A stretch of 64,000 nt of DNA from contig JBAKBP010013153.1 of NCBI GenBank assembly GCA_037953745.1, forward strand, positions 1-64,000. Reading direction: 5' to 3'. Below are positions 53,832 through 64,000 of this stretch, piece by piece. This stretch comes from Lithodes maja. Taxonomy: Eukaryota > Arthropoda > Malacostraca > Decapoda > Lithodidae. The first letter of the stretch is position 1. Each line of letters opens with the position of its first letter. A program made the translations under genes and the position numbers. Under the pieces are notes generated by a model that worked only from the letters and a program-made list of their open reading frames with translations, was not told where the DNA came from and made no database searches.

Positions 53832-54452
53832 CCCGGGAGCTGCCGGAAGACTCTTAAGAGTTCCCCCGGCGGACTGCGGGAAGACTCTCTGGAGTAAGTA
53901 AAACTAAAAATCAACTTTTTACATCGAAAAAAAAAATATTTTTTTTATTTTTATTTTTTTATTTTTGTTTGGCCCCTGGGCCATGCAAAATCTCAGTCCT
54001 CTACCTCCCCTCCTTCCCCACTTTCCTCCTATTCCTCAGTTATCACCTATTTTCCCTATTATTCCCTTATTCTGAGGTATATTTTCGTGCTAACATTAGC
54101 GAGTTGCAAGCAGGGTGTTGTCATCACTGATGGCCATCGAGTGCAAGAGAGAGAGAGAGAGTATCGATCGACTGTGTCGCAGTGGCCTTGGGGAAAATTG
54201 GCGGGAAGGTAGCTTGCCTCACCCATACATTATACAACTCGCGGGCTATATCTCCGATTTTGACCATCCAAACGCTGTTTTCACTCGTTTTATTGTTGTT
54301 TCAGGTTAATACCTTTATAATCAACCCATAATAGGCGCATATGGATAATTATTAATGCTATTAATGGTACAATGAATATTTTAGTGACGAAAAACCTCAA
54401 ATACGTCAGCACAGGGGGACGTTTTCATTTACCCCCGTGTGCACTTCAGAGG
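53832..54452. mobile_element. TTAA MITE P2 copy 5
   Basis: A 621-bp element from CCCGGGAGCTGCCGG to GTGCACTTCAGAGG, with TTAA at 53828-53831 and 54453-54456. It has the same orientation as copies 2 and 3, with a (GA)n stretch near 54145. Confidence 0.92.
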
Positions 54453-54456
54453 TTAA

Positions 54457-55560
54457 ACTATCCTTCTACTCTAAACTTTCCCTCCTACTAACGTTTCTGA
54501 GCCAGTACCGATACAAAGGTCAGCCCTGTGGATCTGCACGGTCTGCGGGCTGGTTCTAAAGAAGAAGGAGACAATTATATGACGATATGTTCGAGTTTTA
54601 TAAATCATCAGGAACAAGTGGTAGGCTATAGGCCTATAGTACCAACAAATCTAAATTTAACAATAGTATCATAAGTAATAACAAAACTATAGGCATTAAT
54701 TATTTAAACTGACAGTACGTGGGGAAATGTCTCAAATCTCAATGCAAGCAGCTTAGCAGCTGCAGACAGTCGCACTGTCAGTCTGACAGTGCAGAGTGAG
54801 ACGTGAGTCGTTCGCCGGTCGAGCCGGTAATGTCGGGTTGAATCTGAACTTCTTTTGAAGACTCGTCACTAGAAAACGTGTCCTCGAAGAGGTTGTTGGT
54901 GTATTATTGGCCTCTGTAACTTATAGCCTAGCTGGATTTGAACTCTTATAAAGCAGCTGGAGCTTCGGTTATACTAGGCCTATAGCCTAGCCACCACTAC
55001 GAATATCCGGGTTATAGCAGGTAAGGCATAGCCTATGTACGGGATAGTGACTGTAATGTGCACACATTTGTTGCTATACACGTTCCAAAAACATTGCACT
55101 GGTCAATTTGAGCAGTGGGGTGGTTTGATGGTTTGTGCAAGCCTGTGAGACCTCAGTGGCATGTGACTATTCATAATTTGTCCAACCTAGGCTTATTCAT
55201 ATAGCCTAGGTTTTAATGTCCGGATAGCCTACTTAATTTTATGCTCATTAGGCCTAGTAGTCCTAAACAAATCTTGGTTTATGTAAATGACCAACCAGTG
55301 ACGGGCCCCATCGATGATTATTAGTGTGTTAACTGTTATCACTTTCATGAAAGATACTTTGTTGGTGTACCGGTACATGTAATTACCGTCGCAAATTCGG
55401 TATAAGTGAAATACGAGAAACTAAAAAATACCGGTCAATTTAAAGATGATTGTAATTAGGCCTAAATTGCTAAAAACTCGTTTTGATTGTTTTTATCTAG
55501 TTTAGAGTTGTGTAAGGGTGTTTTGATGTGTGATAATAGGCGGAAATGCATATTTACCCA
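54457..55560. other. no gene recognised
   Basis: About 1.1 kb of AT-moderate, unique-looking sequence with many taggcct motifs. No ORF or repeat family could be supported. Confidence 0.4.
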
Positions 55561-55564
55561 TTAA

Positions 55565-55916
55565 CCTAACAAGTGCGCATGGGGGTAATTGAAAACGTCC
55601 CCCTGTGCTGACGTATTTGAGGTGTTTCCGTCACTAAAATATTCATTGTACCATTAATAGCATTAATAATTATCCATATGCGCCTATTATGGGTTGATTA
55701 TAAAGGTATTAACCTGAAACAACAATAAAACCGAGTGAAAACAGCGTTTGGATGGTCAAAATCGGAGATATAGCCCGCGAGTTGTATAATGTATGGGTGA
55801 GGCAAACTGCTTTCCCGCCAATTTCCCCCAAGGCCACTGAGACACAGTCGATCGATACTCTCTCTCTCTCTTGCACTCGCTTGCCATCAGTGATGACAAC
55901 ACCCTGCTTGCAACTC
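55565..55916. mobile_element. TTAA MITE P2 copy 6 (truncated)
   Basis: Starts after TTAA 55561-55564 with CCTAACAAGTGCGCATGG. It matches P2 to gcttgcaactc and then stops abruptly at the tandem repeat that follows; the CCCGGG end is missing. Confidence 0.85.
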
Positions 55917-56216
55917 AGCTGGCTGAAAGTTGTTGGATATTGGACTTTGGACATTGGACATTCGGATGTAAACAAAGCGACGAATCTCAAGCGATCTTGA
56001 ACGAAGCAAGCTGGTTTGCTTAGATACGTTTAGTATGATCAATACGTATTTTATTTATGTTGTATTTAATATTTATTGGCAAATCTATTATCACACAATT
56101 AAAATTCATATTATAAGTAATGTTAACCAGAAAATACATAATTTTATATACCGGTAGCCTATTGTTATGGAATAACAAGCCATACATAGTAAATACCAAT
56201 GATCCCGAAATTCCTG

Positions 56217-56899
56217 AATATCCAATAAAAAACTGAAAGCTGTTGGATATTGGACTTTGGACTTTGGACATTCAAAAAAAAAAAAAAAAATATTAAACTA
56301 CTAGATATGGACTTTGGACATTGGACTTTGGACATTCAAACTGAAAAAGAAAAAAATTCAAACTACTAGATATTGATTAGCCTAGAGTTGAATATCCAAT
56401 AAAAAACTGAAAGTTGTTGGATATTGGACTTTGGACATTCAAACTGAAAAAAAAAATATATTAAACTACTAGATATGGACTTTGGACATTGGACTTTGGA
56501 CATTCAAACTGAAAAAGAAAAAAATTCAAACTACTAGATATTGATTAGCCTAGAGTTGAATATCCAATAAAAAACTGAAAGTTGTTGGATATTGGACTTT
56601 GGACATTGGACTTTGGACATTCAAAAAAAAAAATTATATATATTAAACTACTAGATATGGACTTTGGACATTGGACTTTGGACATTCAAACTGAAAAAAA
56701 AAAATTCAAACTACTAGATATTGATTAGCCTAGAGTTGAATATCCAATAAAAAACTGAAAGTTGTTGGACATTGGACTTTTGACATTCAAACTGAAAAAA
56801 AAAAAAAAAAAAAAACTACTAGATATGGACTTTGGACATTCAAACTGAAAAAAAAAAAAAAAATCAAACTACTAGATATTCATTAGCCTAGAGTTGAAT
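56217..56899 (+). repeat. ~173-bp tandem repeat, about four units
   Basis: Units begin near 56217, 56389, 56562 and 56742 with aatatccaataaaaaactga, then gttggatattggactttgga, A-runs, ctactagatatgg and ttagcctagagttg. Sub-repeats of ttggactttggacatt vary in number between units. A related isolated half-unit at 55919-55985 adjoins the truncated P2 copy. Confidence 0.85.
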
Positions 56900-56903
56900 A
56901 TCT

Positions 56904-57380
56904 GTAATGCCCTCGAAAATGTCCCGCACCCACAATAATACTAACCCGAGTTGACGTCAGGTATAGCGTAAAATAGTCTTAGATGGTAAGTCCAATAAAC
57001 TCGTCTCGAGAGACTATCACCGTGGTTCGAAAATAGTCGTAGATGGTAAGTCCAATAAACTCATCTCGAGAGACCATCACCGTGGTTCTTAAAAATCGGA
57101 CTAAGGTTGCTATACTTTTGTACGTCCGTGGTAGTACAGTGGGTGTAATGCCCTCGAAAATGTCCCGCACCCACAATAATACCAACCCGAGTTGACGTCA
57201 GGTATAGCGTAAAATAGTCTTAGATGGTAAGTCCAATAAACTCGTCTCGAGAGACTATCACCGTGGTTCGAAAATAGTCGTAGATGGTAAGTCCAATAAA
57301 CTCCTCTCGAGAGACCATCACCGTGGTTCTTAAAAATCGGACTAAGGTTGCTATACTTTTGTACGTCCGTGGTAGTACAG
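56904..57380. repeat. tandem duplication of foldback arm (241-bp period)
   Basis: gtaatgccctcgaaaatgtc begins at 56904 and 57145. Each unit has an internal ~62-bp duplication (agatggtaagtccaataaac, then ctcgagagac.atcaccgtgg). The arm is the one seen at 47132-48295. Confidence 0.85.
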
Positions 57381-57604
57381 TGGGTTAGCGCGCGGGCCTG
57401 GTAGTGATGGTGGTGCGTCACTAACCAGGGTTCGAACCCCACCCAAGGCATCTCAAAACCTGTGGGTTTTTAGGGGGGTTAAATTCCCTTCAGAGGTTCG
57501 TACCCCGCGCCAGGTACCAGGAAAGGTTGATCCTAAAGGTAGCCTGGGGATAAATTCCCATTCCTATTTAACCTGGAAAAACCTAGCATTTCATTTGGTA
57601 GTCT
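57360..57604 (+). mobile_element. SINE F, copy 3
   Basis: The tRNA-like head gtccgtggtagtacagtggg with B-box GGTTCGAACCC is followed by the same body as at 47298, with several differences near 57550. Confidence 0.75.
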
Positions 57605-58657
57605 CATGTTATGCCCTGTTTTTCTACAGGTTTAACTGGGGTAATGTGAGTTCTGAATGACTGGGTATAGAAGGCTGCATGCACAATACAAGGTATGAGG
57701 AATAGAGAACACAAAATAAACACACGGTAACACGACACAAGTTTACGTTTATTTAAGTAAAGAAATAAAGAGCATAGAAAGATAGTTATATTCGCACAAA
57801 ACAAATGATAGAAGGGAACTGCTAGCATTAGCGGATCTGGATGGAGCCTAGTCTCCCACTTCCAACGTTCAGGTATAATCTTCTGATCACGGGTTTAATT
57901 AGCAAGTTTATATTTTACTGGAAGACCTCAATATATTCGTATAATTCAATGTCACTGATTTGACCTCTTGCTGGCTGGTCGCGTGCCCAAGTAGCAGCTC
58001 ACAGTTAGGATTAGACACGCGTATTGTAGAACACGGCAATCTCTAGTAACCTCATGGGGGTACTGAACTAAGTTTGATATTCTTGAAGCAGAAATACGTA
58101 GCACACAAATCAGTGGGCGACGTTAGATATCACTAGAGTTTTAATATCTGAATAAGGTAATTACGAGAGTCAAAGTCGCCTGTTAACCCGGCAAGCGCGA
58201 TAGGCCTCACGGAAGGCTTCCTATAGGGAACACGATAGGCCTCACGGAAGCAGGACCATAAAAAAAGCTTTCCAAAAAAAAAAAAGGGCCTATCAAAAAA
58301 AAAGTATGATAGCTTAATTGTTATTTTATTGCGACTAACCTTTAGAAGATTTTGATAGTTCAGAAGAGAACTCTGTATAATCCTGTGTAGCGGGGAGACC
58401 TGTACTTATATCTCAATAATTTGGTAATGTTACAATATATTTTTACATTTTACATTCATAAATAGTCCACCAATTACTAGACTAGGTTAGGTTAGGTTTT
58501 GGTTTGGTAATGTTAAAGATATTGTTCAATGTTTGTTAGTAAATAGGCATCTGAAAAACAGTTCTCCCCGCTACACAGGATCTTACCCAGAACTCTTTGA
58601 AACCTTAGAAGATTTTGATAGTTCAAAAGAGAACTCTTTTTAAAGTATGTACAGTAT
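57605..58657. other. no gene; internal repeats
   Basis: Non-coding. cgataggcctcacggaag occurs twice (about 58198 and 58229). A perfect 19-bp inverted repeat lies at 58380-58398 and 58563-58581. A ~35-bp direct repeat (cttagaagattttgatagtt...) flanks it. TTAACCCGG at 58185 resembles a TTAA element end without a visible partner. Confidence 0.5.
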
Positions 58658-58912
58658 GTATATACTCAGGCGCATACCCCATAGCTGGTGGTGGCCGACG
58701 TGAAACAGAGCCCGAATAGAAACAACAAACAAAATAAATACTGTATATACTCAGGCGCATACCCCATAGCTGGTGGTGGCCGACGTGAAACAGAGCCCGA
58801 ATAGAAACAACAAACAAAATAAATACTGTATATACTCAGGCACATACCCCATAGCTGGTGGTGGCCGACGTGAGACAGAGCCCGAATAGAAACAAACAAA
58901 ATAAATACCGGT
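58658..58912 (-). repeat. three tandem copies of the RTE-B 3' terminal block
   Basis: Blocks starting gtatatactcagg at 58658, 58743 and 58828 (period 85). Each contains agctggtggtggccgacgtg and gagcccgaatagaaac. They form the 3' end of the RTE-B copy that continues upward. Confidence 0.85.
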
Positions 58913-59567
58913 ACTGTATATGTAAAATTCACACACAACAATGTCACCCAGAAGACCCAGAGACCAAGGACCATGAGGGGTCCCCAGCAAAAACTTCCCA
59001 GGACCCCGATATCCTGGATAGGATCCGGTCACAGCAGGCAGACACGCAGCGGAACTAAACCATAATGCCCGCCCACCTACTTCCAGGCAATACCCTTTAT
59101 ATATAAACCAGCTCCCCGTGCCGGGCGCCTGCCGGACTATTATCAATCCAACTGGCCCCCGACCCCCGCTCCCTACGACCGCTTTATCACTCATCTATTC
59201 ACAAGTATTCTCCACTCGTTCCTATTCATCACCTCTTTGCTTGCCTGTTCTTCAGTCATCTCTCTAACTTCCAACGCTTTTTTCACACCATCTCTCCATC
59301 TCCTCAGAGGTATTAGTATATTCTCTTTGTAAGCATTTCAACTTCCATTCTTTCAACATGTCCATACCAGCAAAGCACCCTTCTTTCCACTCTGGCCAAT
59401 AAAGGTTCCTGTTGTCCCACTGTCCTGCGTACCTCTTCATTCCTTAATCTGTCTCTATGTGTCACTCCACACATTGTTCTCAAGCAGCTCATCTCCATCA
59501 CATCCAACCTTCTTTTCTCTTGCACATTCAAACCCCATGTCTCAGGCCCATACATCACTGTTGGTAC

Positions 59568-61125
59568 TGTTACGACTGGGGTTCAAATATATCAGGGCTC
59601 TTATTCATTGGACTAGTAATGGCATAAATGTTACAACGGAAAGCGCTAGCTCCAACCTCTGAAGTATATTCCCAGTGAACAAAGAACACAAATACTCTAC
59701 AGAGTTCTATATGCAATAATAGGCTATCAAACTCTCAATAAATGTGCGTCTACTCTAGGCTTAATGTTATGTGAAAACAGCCTATTACTACCTATAACCG
59801 AAGGTGCTTGGTTATGGTATACAAAGTAAGGTGGTAAGAGAAGTTACAGCTTACGTTACTTTAATCAATAAATGTCAGGCACTCCTGCATGAAAGAAAGT
59901 GCACGAAAGTCCTTCAACACTAACAAGGAATCTTCTTTAAATGTTAGATGTTATAAAGATGCTCGTATCGGAAATGGAACCCAAAAAGGCAGGCAGCGGA
60001 ACAATGCTCGTGCAGGCTATGCACACAAAAAGGCAGAATATATAATGCCGTCGGAGCCAAGAATATCCTAAACACTACAACACTAATAATAATCGCCACA
60101 ATGCAGTATTCCTATCAACAAAAAGAGCCTAAGTCGTTTGTGTCTCAATACATCAAACTAGGCTGCGAAATGCTTGTGTAATCATAAATGGGTATGCATA
60201 AAAAGAGTAATTAGGTTAATACACTTAATGTCTACTGTGACTGATAAAGTCTAGCTAGAGTCAATGATACGAGATACTGGTGCGCATGGCATGCTGCATA
60301 GCCTAGTGCAAATCTCAAGTCTGTGCGTCAAATATTACGTTATAATGAAGGGTAGCTCTCTTGAGAAACCTTAATACCGAAGTATTAAGCGTTCTCCTGG
60401 CGTACCTCAAAGACAAACAATCGAGACTAGAACAGTGCAGAATGGTATAGGCAAAAAGCCCTCATTCGTGCATGCTCTACTCTCAATGGCACACAGACTA
60501 GAATTTACTCAATCAACTCCAGTTCTCAGGTATGTCGTGCCGCTTTTAACTAAAGCCAGCACTCATAGGAAACAATACCTATTATATCAGACTCCCAGTC
60601 TAGCATTATCTAATCCAGCAGAACACTAATAATTATAGGAGCAGCAATATGAAAGCCAACCAGTGCTTCGTGATCCACTTATCTTAACAACTAACATACA
60701 TAGGCTATATCAGACCTTAACACACAATACAACTGGCCAGCATGAAGCTGATTTTGCAGAGTTAACCAGAGGGGATATACTGTTAATAAAGATGGTGAAA
60801 GATATGGAAAATGAGAGATAGGCAGAGGAAAAGATTCTCAGGGGCGGAGTGGGAATAGATAGCAAGGGAAAAAAGATGAGTGTGTTCTAGAAACCAGATC
60901 CTATCATTACTAGTTAATGACAAAACATATACTTTACAATTAAATATATAAAGCCTTGACATGGGCGAAAACAAAGAGCCTTTCTGGACTGCCCATGACA
61001 CGAGCTTTCATATGAAATAAAGCACACTCTAATACATAAACTGTAGCCCCATCCACTGCCCTGGCGATCCTAGCGAGTCACTGTAGGACAAGCCATGCGG
61101 TTCTAACGGAGTGGTCAACGTCACA
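59568..61125. mobile_element. solo LTR-like element, 1558 bp, 4-bp TSD
   Basis: Begins TGTTACGACTGGGG and ends GTCAACGTCACA (TG...CA). The 4-bp direct repeat gtac is at 59564-59567 and 61126-61129. It interrupts RTE-B between QEI and VVPTVMYG; excision restores the frame. No long ORF, primer-binding site or second LTR is seen, so it is probably a solo LTR left by recombination. The family is unknown. Confidence 0.75.
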
Positions 61126-61134
61126 GTACAACTA

Positions 61135-61516
61135 CAGTAGGGTCCCGCATAAAACGTGTTCGCATAAAACGAGTCTTGATTAAAACGACCGACCTAAAAT
61201 ATTAATATTTAATTTTCGATCAGAACGAATGTGATCACATAAAACGAGTCCGCCGCCAAAGTGGGGCAAATCCGAGGAGTTTTCATATAGAGCGCCGAAA
61301 TATCGTACAAAACGTACGAAATATCGTACGCTTTCATATAGAACGCCGAAATATCGTACAAAACGTACAAAATATCGTACGCTCCTGACGGAAATTTACG
61401 CTTCCAGTGAACATTGACGATATTGGGCCACCAAAATGCTGTGTTCACATAAAACGAAATCGCATAAAATGCCCTCGTTTATCGACCATATACTCGTTTT
61501 ATGTGAGACCCTACTG
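61135..61516. mobile_element. 382-bp pogo/Tigger-like MITE in RTE-B
   Basis: TA at 61133-61134 and 61517-61518. Ends are CAGTAGGGTCCCGCATAAAA and CAGTAGGGTCTCACATAAAA. The motif cataaaacg recurs inside. It lies only 5 bp beyond the TSD of the LTR-like element. Excision restores RTE-B codons. Confidence 0.9.
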
Positions 61517-62455
61517 TATCTCTTGATACATTGCACTTTTAGCTTTCATTCCAAGATTTCTCATCTTCCACATACTTCCCATTGCTCTGAAAACATTCCC
61601 TCCCTCACTCACTCTGTCTTATCTCGATTCCCACACTTGCATCCCTGCTTATCACTCCTAGATATTTAAAACACTCTACTTGTTCCAGCATTTCCCCATT
61701 CAGTCGTACATTTAGATTCATCCTACGAGCATCTCTATTACACACCATCAGTTTACTTTTATTTACATTCACCCTCTGCTTCCTCCTCTCGCATACCACA
61801 TGAAACTCGTTTACTACTCGCTGCAGCTTCTCAGAATCCGCCACCAGTGCTGTGTCATCGGCAAACAGCAGCTGATTCAACTCCCAATCACCACCATTAT
61901 TGTCCTACTAAACCCAGTCCTCTACTCATAGATCTTTTTTTTACCTCCCTCACCACGCCATCCATATATATATTAAACAACCGCGGTGACAATACACATC
62001 CCTGTCGCAGACCTACATTTACCTCAAACCATTCACTCAACTCATTCCTTGCTCTAACACACACTTTACTCTCTACATATAAACTCTTGACTGCTCCTAA
62101 GAAATTTCATCCAATTTTGTAAATCCTTAGCACCTACCACATTGCTTCTGTATCCACACAATCATATGCTTTTTCCAAATCCATAAAAGCTAAAAAAAAC
62201 ATACTTTTCTCTAAATACTTCTCACACAGCTGTCTTACTGCAAAAATCTGGTCCACACACCCTCTTCCCCTCCTAAAACTGCACTGCTCTTCTCCTATTG
62301 CACCTTCTGTACCCTTTATTACCGTCTCTATCAACACCCTACCGTACAGCATTCCAATAACTGATAATAAACTAATACAGTACTTCTATAACTTGAACAC
62401 TCCTGCCAGTCTCCCTTCCCCTTGTACAAAGGCATAATACATGCACTCCTGTATT

Positions 62456-63898
62456 ATGCCTTTCGATAGAAAAATTTCTCCGGCGAAGCCGGATTTTCCA
62501 TCGACACCTGGATGGGGATAAACGTCTTAAAACAGTTGGCTGAATGGATACAAGCCAGGTAGAGAGAGAAAAGGAGAGAAAGATAGATAAAAAAAAAACG
62601 GTGACCCTCCTTAATAAAATCAGTCAGAATAATTAAATACATCCCAAAGACCCCCCTTCGAGATTTGTAGATTTTTCGGTAGAAAAATATCCCGGCCAAA
62701 GGGCGGTTCCTCCTAATTACAGGCTCGCTATTACGAGCCAGGAACAAATTGACACTTCTACAGTAAGTGGCACGAAAGTTTAATATTGAAAACAAAAATT
62801 CCGAAAGTCTTAAATTTTGAAAAGTAATGAGACTAAACGTGAAGGGGGTTCAGAAAAACAAATGCTTCCCCTACAGTCTATATTCATTTAATAATATATT
62901 AACATTCTTTTAATTTATTCCATCTTTAAAGTGCGCATAATCGTATTTGGCATTATCAATAGTTTATCATATTATTGTATCTATATTTATTTTAGAGTTT
63001 CCTCACTACTCCCATTAAGTTTAAAAACACACCCTAGAGCCCCTCTCAAGATAAATGCCTACATTTATCAACACATCAATATCGCGGCCAAAGGTCGGTT
63101 CCTTCTAAAATTACAGGCTTGCTATTGCTCGCTAGGAAAACTGGCACCTACTGTAAATGGCACGAAAGTTTTAAATATTGACAAATGGGGGTGAACAGTT
63201 CTCAAAATCGCCAAACAAACGGAACATTTCTCGTATAATTTAAAAACAAATATGCTCAATGCCACACGCGTGACTATTTTAAGCTAAACTAAAAATATAA
63301 CCGTTTAGTCGTGAACATGAAATAGTCTAGTTAGTTTCGTTTTTAGTTTTGTATTTTTATTAAGTTTCATTTACAGTTTTTCTTTCCTTTTACTGTATTC
63401 TTTCCAAGTCTTAAAACCCAAATGCCCTAGTTTAACTAACGAATAAACTAGGTACAGCCCTTGCCAAGTTTGTTCTTGCCAGGGGATACGAAGTCTTGCA
63501 GGAACTAAGCTAAATTAACGTAACTTAATTCTCCAGAAGGCCGAGCCCATTCGCACGACCCACATTCATAATTATCCCCTTCTATAAATTGTATACAGTT
63601 CTTGAGCTGATCAAACTAGTATGCAATCTATTTCGCACATCTAAAACAGTTTCCAAACATTTACATCTAGAGAATTTATATAGCAGAATATATAATTTGA
63701 AGCCATTTGAACCAGTCTTGTCCGTTTTACCCCTTTAATACCTCGATACCCCCTCATCAATATCGGTACCTTGCGTCCACTTAGTTTTTATTTCATCTTA
63801 GACTATTTAATGCAAGCGAAGGTTTTTCATCCTCTACAGATCTAATAGTCATTTAAGTCATTCTTAGTTACCTAGCCTCCCGAGTCCAACCGTAATAT
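62456..63898. other. no gene; ~110-bp direct repeat
   Basis: AT-rich sequence. A block with ggccaaag.gcggttcct.ct, ttacaggct.gctatt and tggcacgaaagttt occurs at about 62685-62795 and again at 63078-63182, with modest divergence. No coding region was recognised. Confidence 0.5.
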
Positions 63899-64000
63899 AA
63901 TAAAGACACTCAATCCGAACAGCAGTCTAGTTGAAGTCTCACCAATGCGGAGTAAACTTTTAAGATAACTTTAGCAGTCCTGTTATACTCCTAGACATTA
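63899..64000 (-). pseudogene. CR1 LINE fragment at window edge
   Basis: gtctcaccaatgcggagtaa, aacttttaagataac and agcagtcctgtta match 30875-30955 of the minus-strand CR1 fragment at roughly 80% by eye. The element continues beyond the window. Confidence 0.65.

Larger units (their letters stand above)
58658..62455 (-). pseudogene. RTE-B LINE, minus strand, interrupted by solo LTR and MITE
   Basis: Minus-strand order: MPLYKGKGDWQECSSYRS (near 62440), GEEQCSFRRGRGCVDQIFAV, FMDLEKAYDCVD (62352-62134), LLFADDTALVADSEKLQRV (about 61870), CFKYLGVISRDASVG, SKSAMYQEI. After two insertions it resumes with VVPTVMYGPETWG (59565), then CWYGHVERME (59340), a long 3' UTR and the triplicated 3' end. FADD is intact but frameshifts occur, so it is inactive. 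It is RTE-type, with a C-terminal region of the kind common to RTE families. The endonuclease and 5' end are absent. Confidence 0.85.

Noticed and set aside
56217..57385. CRISPR-like array
   Set aside because: Units are ~173 and 241 bp, with internal decay and homopolymers rather than short repeats with unique spacers, and the DNA is eukaryotic.
58185..58657. Complete TTAA MITE starting TTAACCCGG
   Set aside because: No matching inverted terminus followed by TTAA was found downstream.

Overview
The window is eukaryotic nuclear DNA. It holds the 3' part of one spliced host gene embedded in, and flanked by, a very dense accumulation of transposable elements. The host gene is a mu-class glutathione S-transferase on the + strand, with three coding exons at 6034-6213, 13088-13183 and 28130-28330. 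The exon(s) for the first ~60 residues were not found and probably lie upstream. The introns (about 6.9 and 14.9 kb) are largely made of transposons. The LINE families, their short tandem 3' tails, the tRNA-headed SINEs and the mu-GST sequence suggest an arthropod, most likely a malacostracan/decapod crustacean. That taxon is an inference; nothing in the window proves it.

Layout. 10-4532: a complete CR1-like LINE with one intact 1341-residue ORF, flanked by a 26-bp target-site duplication (TSD). 4533-6033: intron with a pogo/Tigger-like remnant. 6034-28330: the GST exons. The first intron holds four TTAA-flanked (piggyBac-like) MITEs and a minus-strand LINE (family C). The second intron holds a 1.36-kb TTAA element, LINE E interrupted by a tRNA-Val-like SINE, tail-to-tail RTE-type LINE copies, a Jockey-type LINE inserted in one of them, and a second family-C LINE. 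28331-32900: post-gene sequence with a pogo/Tigger-type element and a truncated CR1 LINE. 32929-40106: a complete two-ORF I-type LINE (gag-like zinc-knuckle ORF1; endonuclease-RT-RNase H ORF2), with both ORFs open and a 12-bp TSD. 41.7-49.1 kb: LINE fragments and a long RTE copy carrying at least five separable insertions. 49.6-57.4 kb: repeated TTAA MITEs nested in one another, an RT-bearing LINE fragment with a mutated active site, a ~173-bp tandem repeat and foldback/SINE arrays. 58.6-62.5 kb: another RTE copy interrupted by a solo LTR and a MITE. The last 100 bp enter a further CR1 fragment.

The window reads as stratified transposon insertions. For several of them, removing the insert and one TSD copy restores the interrupted LINE reading frame exactly, so boundaries and relative order can be read from the sequence. 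The two full-length LINEs look young: their ORFs are open and their TSDs identical. They are the best candidates for current activity. I did not find a new multi-gene system. The most notable signals are the nested TTAA insertions, the shared LINE/SINE 3' ends and the ambiguous or GC-type splice donor of the GST gene.
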